Shown: piece by piece, positions 51,463 to 58,915 of the stretch
Position numbering within the stretch: position 1 is the first letter of the stretch
Layout: each line of letters starts with the position of its first letter
Source: Bog-756 sp963725275
GTDB taxonomy: Bacteria > Actinomycetota > Acidimicrobiia > Acidimicrobiales > RAAP-2
Assembly (NCBI GenBank): GCA_963725275.1
Contig: CAVRXS010000004.1
Coordinates: 62,001 to 126,000, forward strand
Direction: 5' to 3'
DNA: 64,000 bases
Translations under genes and position numbers: made by a program
The notes under the pieces: generated by a model
Database searches by the model: none
What the model was told of the DNA's origin: nothing
The model's input: only the letters and a program-made list of their open reading frames with translations

Positions 51463-52848
51463 CTACCCGACCTTGGCCACCTCTGCCACGAGCTCGGGGA
51501 CGAAGGTGGCCCCATCGACCGTCCCGATTCCGGATGCCATGTCATAGCCGGTTACCGCCCGATAGCCGGTTACCCCGTTGAACGAGTTGTTCCCTGAGGT
51601 GACATCGACGATGCCACGGGCTCCTGCTGTCTCCATTGCATAGAGGGCTCTGTCGAGGTCCCCGAGACCGTTGCCGGCCACCTGGTCTGCAATCGCAACG
51701 ATGCCTGCAAACTCGGGCGTCGCCTCACTGGTGCCACCAACCGGCAGCCAACCCCCGGCGCCCGAATCGTAGATTTCGGCGCCGTCGAGAACCGAAGCGC
51801 TCATCGACACGTCAGGCGTGCCGCGCCACTTCCCCACGATGCTGGAGACCGAGCTCTGGAACGGGCGAACGGCGAAGGCGGCAGAATCGCCGCCGCCGCT
51901 TGCGCCCAATCCGTCGTTCCAGACCACCGGAGCCTTCGTCTGGTGGTAGGGGGCGACCGAGCTGATCGAGAACTGCAGTCCCCCGACGCTCGTGACGAGC
52001 GGATCACTCGAGGGCCACGAATTGACCCGGTGGGCATAGAGCGCACATGGACTGGCCGCGTCGGAGCAGTTGGTGGCTCCGGAGTCGCCAGAAGCACCCA
52101 GGACGGTCACCCCCGCCCACTTTGCCGCGATGAATGCCGTCCGGAACGGTGCGATCTTGCTTGCGAAGGTCGGCCCGAACGTCTGCTCGGTCGCTCCGAA
52201 GCTCTGGGAGATGACGGCGCCAGCTGCGATACCGAGGGACTTCTTGTTGTTGATGACGTAGTTCTCGGCAGCGACGATCTGCGTGAAACCGACTGCCCCC
52301 TCGGTCTCGGCCACCGGTGTCTCGACAAGGAGGATGTTCGCTCCCGGTGCGATCGCATGCGCATACTCGACGTCGAGAGTGGTCTCGACAGCCCAGCTGC
52401 CGTCGGATGTCGTGATCGCCCCCTCCGGTGCGATGATCTTGAAGCTCGGAGGAGGGGGCAGCTTGAACCCCGCGTCGAACGTCCTGAGGTCACTCTGAAT
52501 GGTGTGCGAGCCGAACGCGTCGACGACAACGATCGTCTCGCCTGCACCTGTGTCCTTGCTCGCGTAGAGGGGCGCGAGATCGTAGGCAGCCTGGAGTTGC
52601 GCCGGCTCGTAGCAGCCGCACAGTCCCGGTCCTGGCGGTGTCGCGTCCGAGTCCAGGGCGTGCGGTTCGACTCGGATGAGCGGAACTGGTCCACCGATCG
52701 ACGATCTGCCAGGTACGGATCGATGCGAGCCGCTATCCGCCGAGGGCGACCCCTCGTTGAAGACCGCACTTGTGCTCAGGATCACGAGCGTCACGACAAC
52801 GCACACGGCGCTCGCGAGGCAAACGGCCCGAGACCTGAAGGAAGCCAT
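51463..52848 (-). CDS. second S53 (sedolisin) family secreted peptidase
   Basis: A 461-residue exported peptidase. The signal region is RAVCLASAVCVVVTLVILST. The catalytic set fits Glu155 and Asp159 in AVETTLDVEYAHAIAPGAN, Asp255 in GASGDSG and Ser374 in VGGTSEATPEFAG. As in the gene at 23223 the pro-kumamolisin propeptide is absent; the catalytic domain begins at LQAAYDLAPLYASK (about 86). VEYAHAIAPGANI is the family core. It is shorter than the other and has no C-terminal IPT-like domain. Two sedolisins in one window suggest a proteolytic, possibly acid-adapted lifestyle. Confidence 0.85.
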   Translation of the reverse strand: MASFRSRAVCLASAVCVVVTLVILSTSAVFNEGSPSADSGSHRSVPGRSSIGGPVPLIRVEPHALDSDATPPGPGLCGCYEPAQLQAAYDLAPLYASKDTGAGETIVVVDAFGSHTIQSDLRTFDAGFKLPPPPSFKIIAPEGAITTSDGSWAVETTLDVEYAHAIAPGANILLVETPVAETEGAVGFTQIVAAENYVINNKKSLGIAAGAVISQSFGATEQTFGPTFASKIAPFRTAFIAAKWAGVTVLGASGDSGATNCSDAASPCALYAHRVNSWPSSDPLVTSVGGLQFSISSVAPYHQTKAPVVWNDGLGASGGGDSAAFAVRPFQSSVSSIVGKWRGTPDVSMSASVLDGAEIYDSGAGGWLPVGGTSEATPEFAGIVAIADQVAGNGLGDLDRALYAMETAGARGIVDVTSGNNSFNGVTGYRAVTGYDMASGIGTVDGATFVPELVAEVAKVG

Positions 52849-53017
52849 GTGTTCAACCCCTCATTCGGCCGCATGATCGAGCCCGCCAGCCACCATCGGC
52901 CAACAGCGTGCGGTCGACTCAGAACCCTCTGGAACGCATCGTGGCGTCAAGCTTGCCAGAATGGTCCTGTCGGTGCCACGAGATGTGCGGCGAGACCTCC
53001 GACGGGAGTGGGTCACC

Positions 53018-53293
53018 ATGGCTGAGTCGGACGAGAGCGGACCGGTCAGGAACCGGAAGCGACTCGGAGCCGGGGCGATCACCTCTCTCGTAGGAGGCGG
53101 GCTTCTGCTCATCTTCATCATCCAGAACACGGAGAGGATCCGGCTCCACTTTCTCGTCTGGAACTTCTCGTGGCCGTTGTGGTTCTACACCCTGTTTACC
53201 GCTGCGTTCGGGGCGTTGATCTGGGTCGGGCTCGGCGTGATGCGTCGCCATCGACGCCGCAAGGAGCGCCGGGCTGAGCGACGGGGAGACTGA
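53018..53293 (+). CDS. LapA-type small membrane protein
   Basis: A 91-residue protein with two membrane helices: AITSLVGGGLLLIFIIQNTE and FSWPLWFYTLFTAAFGALIW with a short loop ERIRLHFLVWN. The QNTE.I..HFLVW pattern is the LapA (DUF1049) signature. The tail is very basic (RRHRRRKERRAERR). The start is the ATG at 53018 (VTMAESDES) rather than the upstream GTG. Homologues are often envelope-assembly partners. It is convergent with the universal stress protein. Confidence 0.8.
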   Translation: MAESDESGPVRNRKRLGAGAITSLVGGGLLLIFIIQNTERIRLHFLVWNFSWPLWFYTLFTAAFGALIWVGLGVMRRHRRRKERRAERRGD

Positions 53294-53297
53294 CCGG

Positions 53298-53750
53298 CTA
53301 CGGGTCGGCGCGGGCGATGACCACAGCGCACGGGGCATTGCGGACGACGTAGTCGGACACGGAACCGAGCAATGCACGCCGGAGTCCACCTCGGCCACGA
53401 GTGCCCAACACGATCGCGTCGGCTGATAGTTCTTCAGCGAGTGCGCACAGCGCCGAGCCGGGACTGCCTTCGATCACCCGGGTCTGCACCACCTCCAAAT
53501 TGAGCAGGCCCGCGGTGTGATCCACCACCGCCCTCGCTTCGGCAAGCTTCTCATCTCGCGCGCTCGCGTACTCATCGGGGCTCATCGAAGGTCCGGCATG
53601 ACCCGAACCATCCTGCGTCAGAGACGGATCGAGTCCGTCGACGGCGGTCACCACGATGTGGACATCCGATGGACGCAGAACCCCCACCCCCGCCAAGACA
53701 GACCGCTCGGCCAGTTCGGAACCGTCGGTCGCAAGGAGAATGATGCCCAC
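53298..53750 (-). CDS. universal stress protein (UspA family)
   Basis: A 150-residue cytoplasmic ATP-binding protein. It begins IILLATDGSELAERSVLAGV, with the central segment ADAIVLGTRGRGGLRRALLG SVSDYV (in two parts), the G-2X-G-9X-G(S) ATP motif, and ends APCAVVIA, as in the family. Usp proteins accumulate under starvation and oxidative stress. It is divergent from the DUF2252 gene, with 171 bases between. Confidence 0.93.
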   Translation of the reverse strand: MGIILLATDGSELAERSVLAGVGVLRPSDVHIVVTAVDGLDPSLTQDGSGHAGPSMSPDEYASARDEKLAEARAVVDHTAGLLNLEVVQTRVIEGSPGSALCALAEELSADAIVLGTRGRGGLRRALLGSVSDYVVRNAPCAVVIARADP

Positions 53751-53921
53751 TGCCGAAAGTCTGTCACGACAGTCGGCGCCCTGCAGGACCGACTAGCCGA
53801 TCAACTGCCGGTACTCAGCCCGGTCCCGTCGTATCCGTTCGTCGTCTTCGGGGGCGCGCCGCACTGTGGTCCGACCGAAGCCAACCCGAAACCCAGCGGT
53901 AGTCTCAAGAGGGAGGACCCG

Positions 53922-55424
53922 ATGGAGACCGAGAGATCGACGCCGACGAGCACCGCACCGGAGCATCGGCCGTCTACAGGGGGCGATCCGAGCCGCTCGT
54001 TCTCCGCCTCCTGGCGGCGGAAGCGCCTCACCGTCACGGAGCGCGTGGCCCGGGGCCGAGATGCCCGTTCGGATGCCCCCCGTTCGGCTCACGGGCGATT
54101 CGAGCCGGCACCTGACCGCCCCGACCCGGTGACCTTGTTGGAAGAACAGGGCGTGAGCCGGGTGCAGGAGCTGCTTCCGATCCGCTACGGGCGCATGCTC
54201 GCCTCGCCCTTCACGTTCTACCGGGGTGCGGCCCTCATCCAGGCGACTGATCTGTCTGCCACCCCGACCTCCGGCGTCACCGTGCAGCTGTGCGGCGACG
54301 CGCACCTCTCGAACTTCGGTCTCTTCGGCACCCCAGAACGTCGGCTGCTCTTCGACATCAACGACTTCGACGAGACGCTGCCGGGTCCCTGGGAGTGGGA
54401 TGTCAAGCGGCTGGCCGCCAGTTTCGAGATCCTGGGTCGCCACCGGGGGTTCTCGCGCTCGGATCGCCAAGCCGTCGTCATGGAGGGCGTGCGGGCCTAT
54501 CGCGAGCGGATGCGCGAAGCCGCTGCGTCGGGGACGCTTCAGGTCTGGTACGACCACCTCGAGGCAGGCCGTCTCCTCGACGAGATGCGCGCCGAGGTTC
54601 ACCGCGGCCGGCTCAGCGAGAGGGAACACCGGGTGGTCGAGAAGGGCGTGGCCAAAGCGCGCACTCGGGACAGCATGCGGGTGTTCACCCGCCGGGTCGG
54701 CAAGGTCGGCGACCAACTGCGGATCGTGGCAGACCCACCCGTGACCGTGCCGGTGGAGGACCTCCTGGAGCCAGGCTCCGAATGGGCTCAGTCCGACGTC
54801 CTGATCAAGAAGCTGTTGGCCTCCTATCGCGAGACCCTGGGCATCGAGCACCACCCACTGGAGGAATTTCGCTATGTCCACGCGGCTCGCAAGATCGTCG
54901 GCGTGGGGAGCGTCGGCACCCGCTGCTACATCCTCTTGCTGGTCGGGCGCGACGAAACCGACCCTCTGGTTCTCCAGGTGAAGGAAGCCCAGGCGTCTGT
55001 CCTCGAGCGGTTCGCCGGAGCGAGCGAGTACGCCCACCACGGTCAGCGTGTCGTGGCTGGGCAACGGCTCATGCAGGGGGCCAGTGACGCATTCCTCGGC
55101 TGGCAGCGCATCAAGGGCCTCGACGGGGGCGAACGCGACTATTACGTGCGCCAACTCCACGATTGGAAAGGGGCCCCGGAGGTCGAAGAGATGCTCGTCC
55201 CGGGAGCCACCATCTATTCCCGTATCTGCGGAGCGACGTTGGCCCGGGCACACGCGCGGTGGGGCGATCGCGTCGCCATCGCGTCGTACCTGGGCAAGGG
55301 CGACGTCTTCGATCGGGCAATCGCCGGGTTCTCCGCGGCCTACGCCGATCAGAACGAGCGGGACTACGAGGCACTCGTCCGGGCAGTTCGGTCCGGGCGT
55401 CTGGCCGCCGAGACGGGCGTGTAG
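53922..55424 (+). CDS. DUF2252 family protein
   Basis: A 500-residue protein with a kinase-like fold. The ATG at 53922 has GGGAGG five bases upstream. A disordered N-terminus precedes RYGRMLASPFTFYRGAALIQ, then VQLCGDAHLSNFGLFGTPER, LLFDINDFDETLPGPWEWDV and KRLAASFEILGRHRG, the family's catalytic-like core with GDxHxxNF and FDxNDFDE. Near the C-terminus are VVAGQRLMQGASDAFLGWQR and YYVRQLHDWKGAPEVEEM. These resemble aminoglycoside-phosphotransferase motifs; the real substrate is not known. It stands alone. Confidence 0.88.
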   Translation: METERSTPTSTAPEHRPSTGGDPSRSFSASWRRKRLTVTERVARGRDARSDAPRSAHGRFEPAPDRPDPVTLLEEQGVSRVQELLPIRYGRMLASPFTFYRGAALIQATDLSATPTSGVTVQLCGDAHLSNFGLFGTPERRLLFDINDFDETLPGPWEWDVKRLAASFEILGRHRGFSRSDRQAVVMEGVRAYRERMREAAASGTLQVWYDHLEAGRLLDEMRAEVHRGRLSEREHRVVEKGVAKARTRDSMRVFTRRVGKVGDQLRIVADPPVTVPVEDLLEPGSEWAQSDVLIKKLLASYRETLGIEHHPLEEFRYVHAARKIVGVGSVGTRCYILLLVGRDETDPLVLQVKEAQASVLERFAGASEYAHHGQRVVAGQRLMQGASDAFLGWQRIKGLDGGERDYYVRQLHDWKGAPEVEEMLVPGATIYSRICGATLARAHARWGDRVAIASYLGKGDVFDRAIAGFSAAYADQNERDYEALVRAVRSGRLAAETGV

Positions 55425-55538
55425 GGAAGGCCCGCAGGGCATGCCCGCGTCGACGCGGACCTGACCCGGGCGATCGCCAAGTCGGACACTCTCCTGGACA
55501 GTTGTCCAACTCTGCCGTACGATGCCCTGCAACGGGCG

Positions 55539-55971
55539 GTGATCGATGTGACCTTCTCGGGCCCATCCATGGTCGTCGAACAGAGTCTGAGGGTGACCGC
55601 AGTTTCAGAAGCGGGCTTCGAGGTTCGGACGAGAACGACAACCTGCGGACCGGGGATCGTGGCGGTCGAAGCCGATCAGGACCCGGTCGAGATGCTCACC
55701 TACATCACCCAGACGCCGATCGACGAGGAGTTCACGGAGGTGAGCCTCCTCTTTTTCGATGAAGCGGCTTCCGGACGCCGAGGCGACCGGGTCGATCTCC
55801 GAGCTCAACGACCAGATCACCAATCTCCAGTTCACTCAGGACGTCCCGATCTGGGAGCACAAGATCTACCGCGAGCACCCGATCATCACGAAGGCCGACG
55901 GCCCGGTGACGCAGTACCGCCGGTGGTTCCGTCAGTTCTACTCCGAAGGGGCTGGACCGCCCCGGGGCTGA
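55539..55971 (+). pseudogene. C-terminal remnant of a Rieske-type oxygenase, also frameshifted
   Basis: Two pieces: VVEQSLRVTAVSEAGFEVRT to DEEFTEVSLLFF, and after an extra base near 55756, MKRLPDAEATGSISELNDQI to DVPIWEHKIYREHPIITKAD and RRWFRQFYSEGAG. The DVPIWEHKIYR...GDGP-like ...RRWFRQFY ending is that of Rieske [2Fe-2S] oxygenases of the DAF-36/KshA-like group. The Rieske cluster site and the mononuclear iron ligands, expected upstream, are absent, so only about 140 C-terminal residues survive. It lies after the DUF2252 gene. Confidence 0.7.
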
Positions 55972-56064
55972 GGCCCGGTGAGGCGGGCCGGATCCCCGGT
56001 TCCACCGGTCCCACCGACGTCGGATTGGGACAGCTCGCTTCCGGCTTGATAAGAAAGGGCAGAT

Positions 56065-56868
56065 ATGGGACCACTGGCCTGGGTCGCTCACCACCGTCTC
56101 CTGGCGTTGGCCATGGGAGCCACGACCCTGATCGTGCTCGTCGCGGTCGCGGTGTGGTATTTCCTGCTGCGTAGCCCAGCCACCCAGGTCGATCTCGGCC
56201 AGGCACTCCACTTCTACCGGCAGGAACAGAAGCGCGGGCAGGTCAACAGCAGCAGAAACCTTCCTCCGACCGGGGTCTACCGCTACCGCACGACCGGTGG
56301 CGAGCAGCTGAGCTTCGCGGGCATCAGCCGCTCGTTCCCCACCTCCACGAATCTCATCGTGACCCAAGCCGCCCAGTGCGCCACGTTGAATTGGGAGCCG
56401 ATCACGCAACACACGGAAGGGTGGGTGGAGTGTCCACAGCGAGGTGGAGGGTTGGGCATCACCTCGAGCCCGTCCTACGAGCAGATTGCCGGGACGCAGA
56501 ACTCCACCGTCATCAACTGTCCCGCGGGCACGTACTTCGTTCCGCCCCACCCCTCCATCGGCGAGCAGTGGCAGACGACCTGCCACTCGCCGGGTGAGAA
56601 GATCGTCTTTGACGGAAAGGTACTCGCCATCTCTTCCGTCACGATCGGTACCCACCACGTACCGGCACTCCATACGCACATCACCCTGGCCTTCTCCGGT
56701 GCCGAGACGGGCTCCAATCCCGGCGACTTCTGGGTGTCGACCCTCAATGGACTCATCCTCCGCGAACAGGAGACGGCCGACCTGACCCAGCAGGCCGGAC
56801 CCCTTGGCTCGGTGCGATACACCGAGCAGATGACGATCGCGCTCGCCTCGATGATCCCCGTACGCTGA
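56065..56868 (+). CDS. membrane-anchored hypothetical protein
   Basis: A 267-residue protein with one N-terminal helix (about 12-35, LLALAMGATTLIVLVAVAVW) and an external beta-rich domain: NLPPTGVYRYRTTGGEQLSF, ITSSPSYEQIAGTQNSTVIN, PSIGEQWQTTCHSPGEKIVF and HTHITLAFSGAETGSNPGDF. Cysteines near 104, 122, 152 and 173 could form disulfides. AAGAAAGGGCAG before the ATG gives a ribosome site. No family is recognised. It is followed by the MFS transporter on the same strand 91 bases on. Confidence 0.65.
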   Translation: MGPLAWVAHHRLLALAMGATTLIVLVAVAVWYFLLRSPATQVDLGQALHFYRQEQKRGQVNSSRNLPPTGVYRYRTTGGEQLSFAGISRSFPTSTNLIVTQAAQCATLNWEPITQHTEGWVECPQRGGGLGITSSPSYEQIAGTQNSTVINCPAGTYFVPPHPSIGEQWQTTCHSPGEKIVFDGKVLAISSVTIGTHHVPALHTHITLAFSGAETGSNPGDFWVSTLNGLILREQETADLTQQAGPLGSVRYTEQMTIALASMIPVR

Positions 56869-56959
56869 CGACCGGTACCTGCACCAGCATCCACGACCCG
56901 GGAACGGTGCCGGGCATACTGCGTTGCCCGTGGGGGTGAGCGCACGAAGAGAGGTCGGG

Positions 56960-58459
56960 GTGCGCGCCCAGAGCCACGAGACACGCCGGGGGACCGGCGA
57001 CGGCAACCGCCGGCGGTGGATCGCTCTCGTCGTGCTGTGCGTCGGTCAACTCATGATCGTGCTCGACGCGACGGTGGTGAATGTCGCACTGCCGTCGATC
57101 CAGAGAGACCTCCATTTCACCACATCGTCGCTGGCCTGGGTCATCAACGCCTACCTCATCACCTTCGGCGGACTCCTCCTGTTGGCCGGCCGGGTGGGTG
57201 ACCTCGTTGGGCCGAAGAAGGTGTTCGTGACCGGGGTGGGCCTGTTCACCGTGGCATCGATCTTCTGCGGTCTGGCCGGCACCCAGGTCGAACTCGTCTC
57301 TGCCCGATTCGTGCAGGGGGCTGGGGCAGCGGTCGTCGCTGCGACCATCCTCGGCATCTTGGTCACCATCTTCACCGAGCCCAGGGAGAAGGCGCTGGCC
57401 ATGGGCGTCTACGCCTTCGTGGCCTCGGCCGGAGGCGCCATCGGTCTGCTGGTGGGAGGTGCACTGACCCAGGCGCTCAGCTGGCACTGGATCTTCTTCA
57501 TCAACGTCCCCATCGGGATCGCCACCCTCCTCCTCGGTTCGCTCCTGATCCACGAGCGCCCGGGGCGGGGCATTCGCAACGGGGTGGACGTGATCGGGGC
57601 GATCCTGGTGACCGCCTCGGCCATGTTGCTCGTCTATGCCATCGTCGAGGCCAGCGTGTTCGGCTGGCTGACCGTGCACACCATCGGGGTCGGGGCGATC
57701 GCCCTCGTACTCATGGGTCTCTTCGTCTGGCTCGAGTCGCGTCTCGACAACCCGATGATGCCCCTGCGGATGTTCCGTTCCCGCAATACCACCGGGGGTA
57801 CGGTCGTCCGGCTGCTGTTCCCGATCGGGATGTTCGGAAACTTCTTCATCGGCGCCCTCTACTTCCAGCACATTCTCGGGTACGGTCCGGTGGAGACCGG
57901 CCTCGCCTTCCTGCCGATGAACCTCTTGATCGCCCTGTTCTCGCTGTTCATCACGGCCCGGACGATGAACCGCATCGGGGCCCGCAACACGTTGATTCCG
58001 GGGCTGCTCCTGATCTTCTGCGCCCTGATGGTCTTCGTCTTTCTCCCCGTTCACGCGACCTATCTGGCCGACGTGCTCCCCGGAATGGTGCTCTTCGGAG
58101 CCGGGGCGGGCCTCGCCTTCTCCCCCTCGGTGGCTCTCGCCATGCACGATGCCGCCCCGGCCGACACCGGGTTGGCCTCGGGTCTGGCCAACACGTCGAT
58201 CCAGCTGGGAGCCGCACTCGGGGTGGCCCTGCTCGCCAGCGTCTCCGAAACCCGTACACGCGGCCTCGTGGCCGCCGGCGTGCCCTCACGCGCGGCACTG
58301 GCCTCGGGCTATCACCTTGCCTACCTGATCGCCGCCGGGTGCATCGCGTTTGCCACGGTCTTTTCTGTGGTCATCTTCCGGGACCGCACGATCGGCCGCG
58401 TGCTCACGGCCGATGAACAGGCCACGGTCTCGATGCTCGAACCCGAGATCGCCCTCTAA
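56960..58459 (+). CDS. MFS drug transporter, DHA2 (14-helix, EmrB/QacA-like)
   Basis: A 499-residue proton-driven exporter with 14 predicted helices. The GTG at 56960 (with AGAGAGG upstream) is chosen over GTG 56936 and TTG 56924. Family motifs: LDATVVNVALPSIQRDLHFT at helix 1, motif A GRVGDLVGPKK after helix 2, RFVQGAGAAVVAATILGILV with motif C-like GGAIGLLVGGALTQALSWHW, and PVETGLAFLPMNLLIALFSL in the second half. Substrates are probably amphipathic toxic compounds. No regulator is adjacent. Confidence 0.92.
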   Translation: MRAQSHETRRGTGDGNRRRWIALVVLCVGQLMIVLDATVVNVALPSIQRDLHFTTSSLAWVINAYLITFGGLLLLAGRVGDLVGPKKVFVTGVGLFTVASIFCGLAGTQVELVSARFVQGAGAAVVAATILGILVTIFTEPREKALAMGVYAFVASAGGAIGLLVGGALTQALSWHWIFFINVPIGIATLLLGSLLIHERPGRGIRNGVDVIGAILVTASAMLLVYAIVEASVFGWLTVHTIGVGAIALVLMGLFVWLESRLDNPMMPLRMFRSRNTTGGTVVRLLFPIGMFGNFFIGALYFQHILGYGPVETGLAFLPMNLLIALFSLFITARTMNRIGARNTLIPGLLLIFCALMVFVFLPVHATYLADVLPGMVLFGAGAGLAFSPSVALAMHDAAPADTGLASGLANTSIQLGAALGVALLASVSETRTRGLVAAGVPSRAALASGYHLAYLIAAGCIAFATVFSVVIFRDRTIGRVLTADEQATVSMLEPEIAL

Positions 58460-58489
58460 CCGTGGGCACGGTAAGCGTCGGTTGAACCG

Positions 58490-58915
58490 TCAGCCGTAGG
58501 TCAGGCTGTCAGATTCACGGAGGCGGGCGGCCATGGATTTCATCACCTTTCTGGCGATGGCCGGAACGGACTCCAGCAAGCGATCGAAGTGGCGCCGAGA
58601 GAGGACGAGAATGTCCATGTCCGCCGTACACACGACCGATGCTGAGTGTGGTTTCCGATCGAGTAGGGACAGTTCGCCGAAGTAGTCCCCCTTCCCCAGT
58701 TCGGCGACCGTCCTCCCCTTGCGCCTCACATCGGCCCTGCCGCTGGCAATCACGAAGAAGTAGGTTCCCAGCTCGCCTTCTCCGACCAGCACCTGCCCCT
58801 CGCCGACTTCAGCCTGGGACAGCGATCGCCGGATCTTCTTCAGCTCTGCCTCACTGCAGTTCGAGAACAGCCAGATAGCCTTGAGATCGACCGACGGCAG
58901 GCCTGACGTCGTCAC
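58490..58915 (-). CDS. cyclic-nucleotide-binding domain protein, coupled to the sulfatase
   Basis: A 141-residue stand-alone cNMP-binding protein. It starts at a GTG that overlaps the sulfatase stop (GTGA at 58915-58912); no separate ribosome site is seen, so translation coupling is likely. The domain is IWLFSNCSEAELKKIRRSLS, GEGQVLVGEGELGTYFFVIA, ADVRRKG, GDYFGELSLLDRKPHSASVV (phosphate-binding cassette) and MDILVLSRRHFDRLLESVPA. There is no HTH or catalytic partner, so it may sense a nucleotide or simply bind a partner. Confidence 0.82.
   Translation of the reverse strand: MTTSGLPSVDLKAIWLFSNCSEAELKKIRRSLSQAEVGEGQVLVGEGELGTYFFVIASGRADVRRKGRTVAELGKGDYFGELSLLDRKPHSASVVCTADMDILVLSRRHFDRLLESVPAIARKVMKSMAARLRESDSLTYG

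Noticed and set aside
53793..55532. 579-residue - strand frame across the DUF2252 gene
   Set aside because: Antisense shadow of a well-supported gene.
56753..58147. 464-residue - strand frame across the MFS gene
   Set aside because: His/Glu/Asp-rich antisense shadow of membrane helices.
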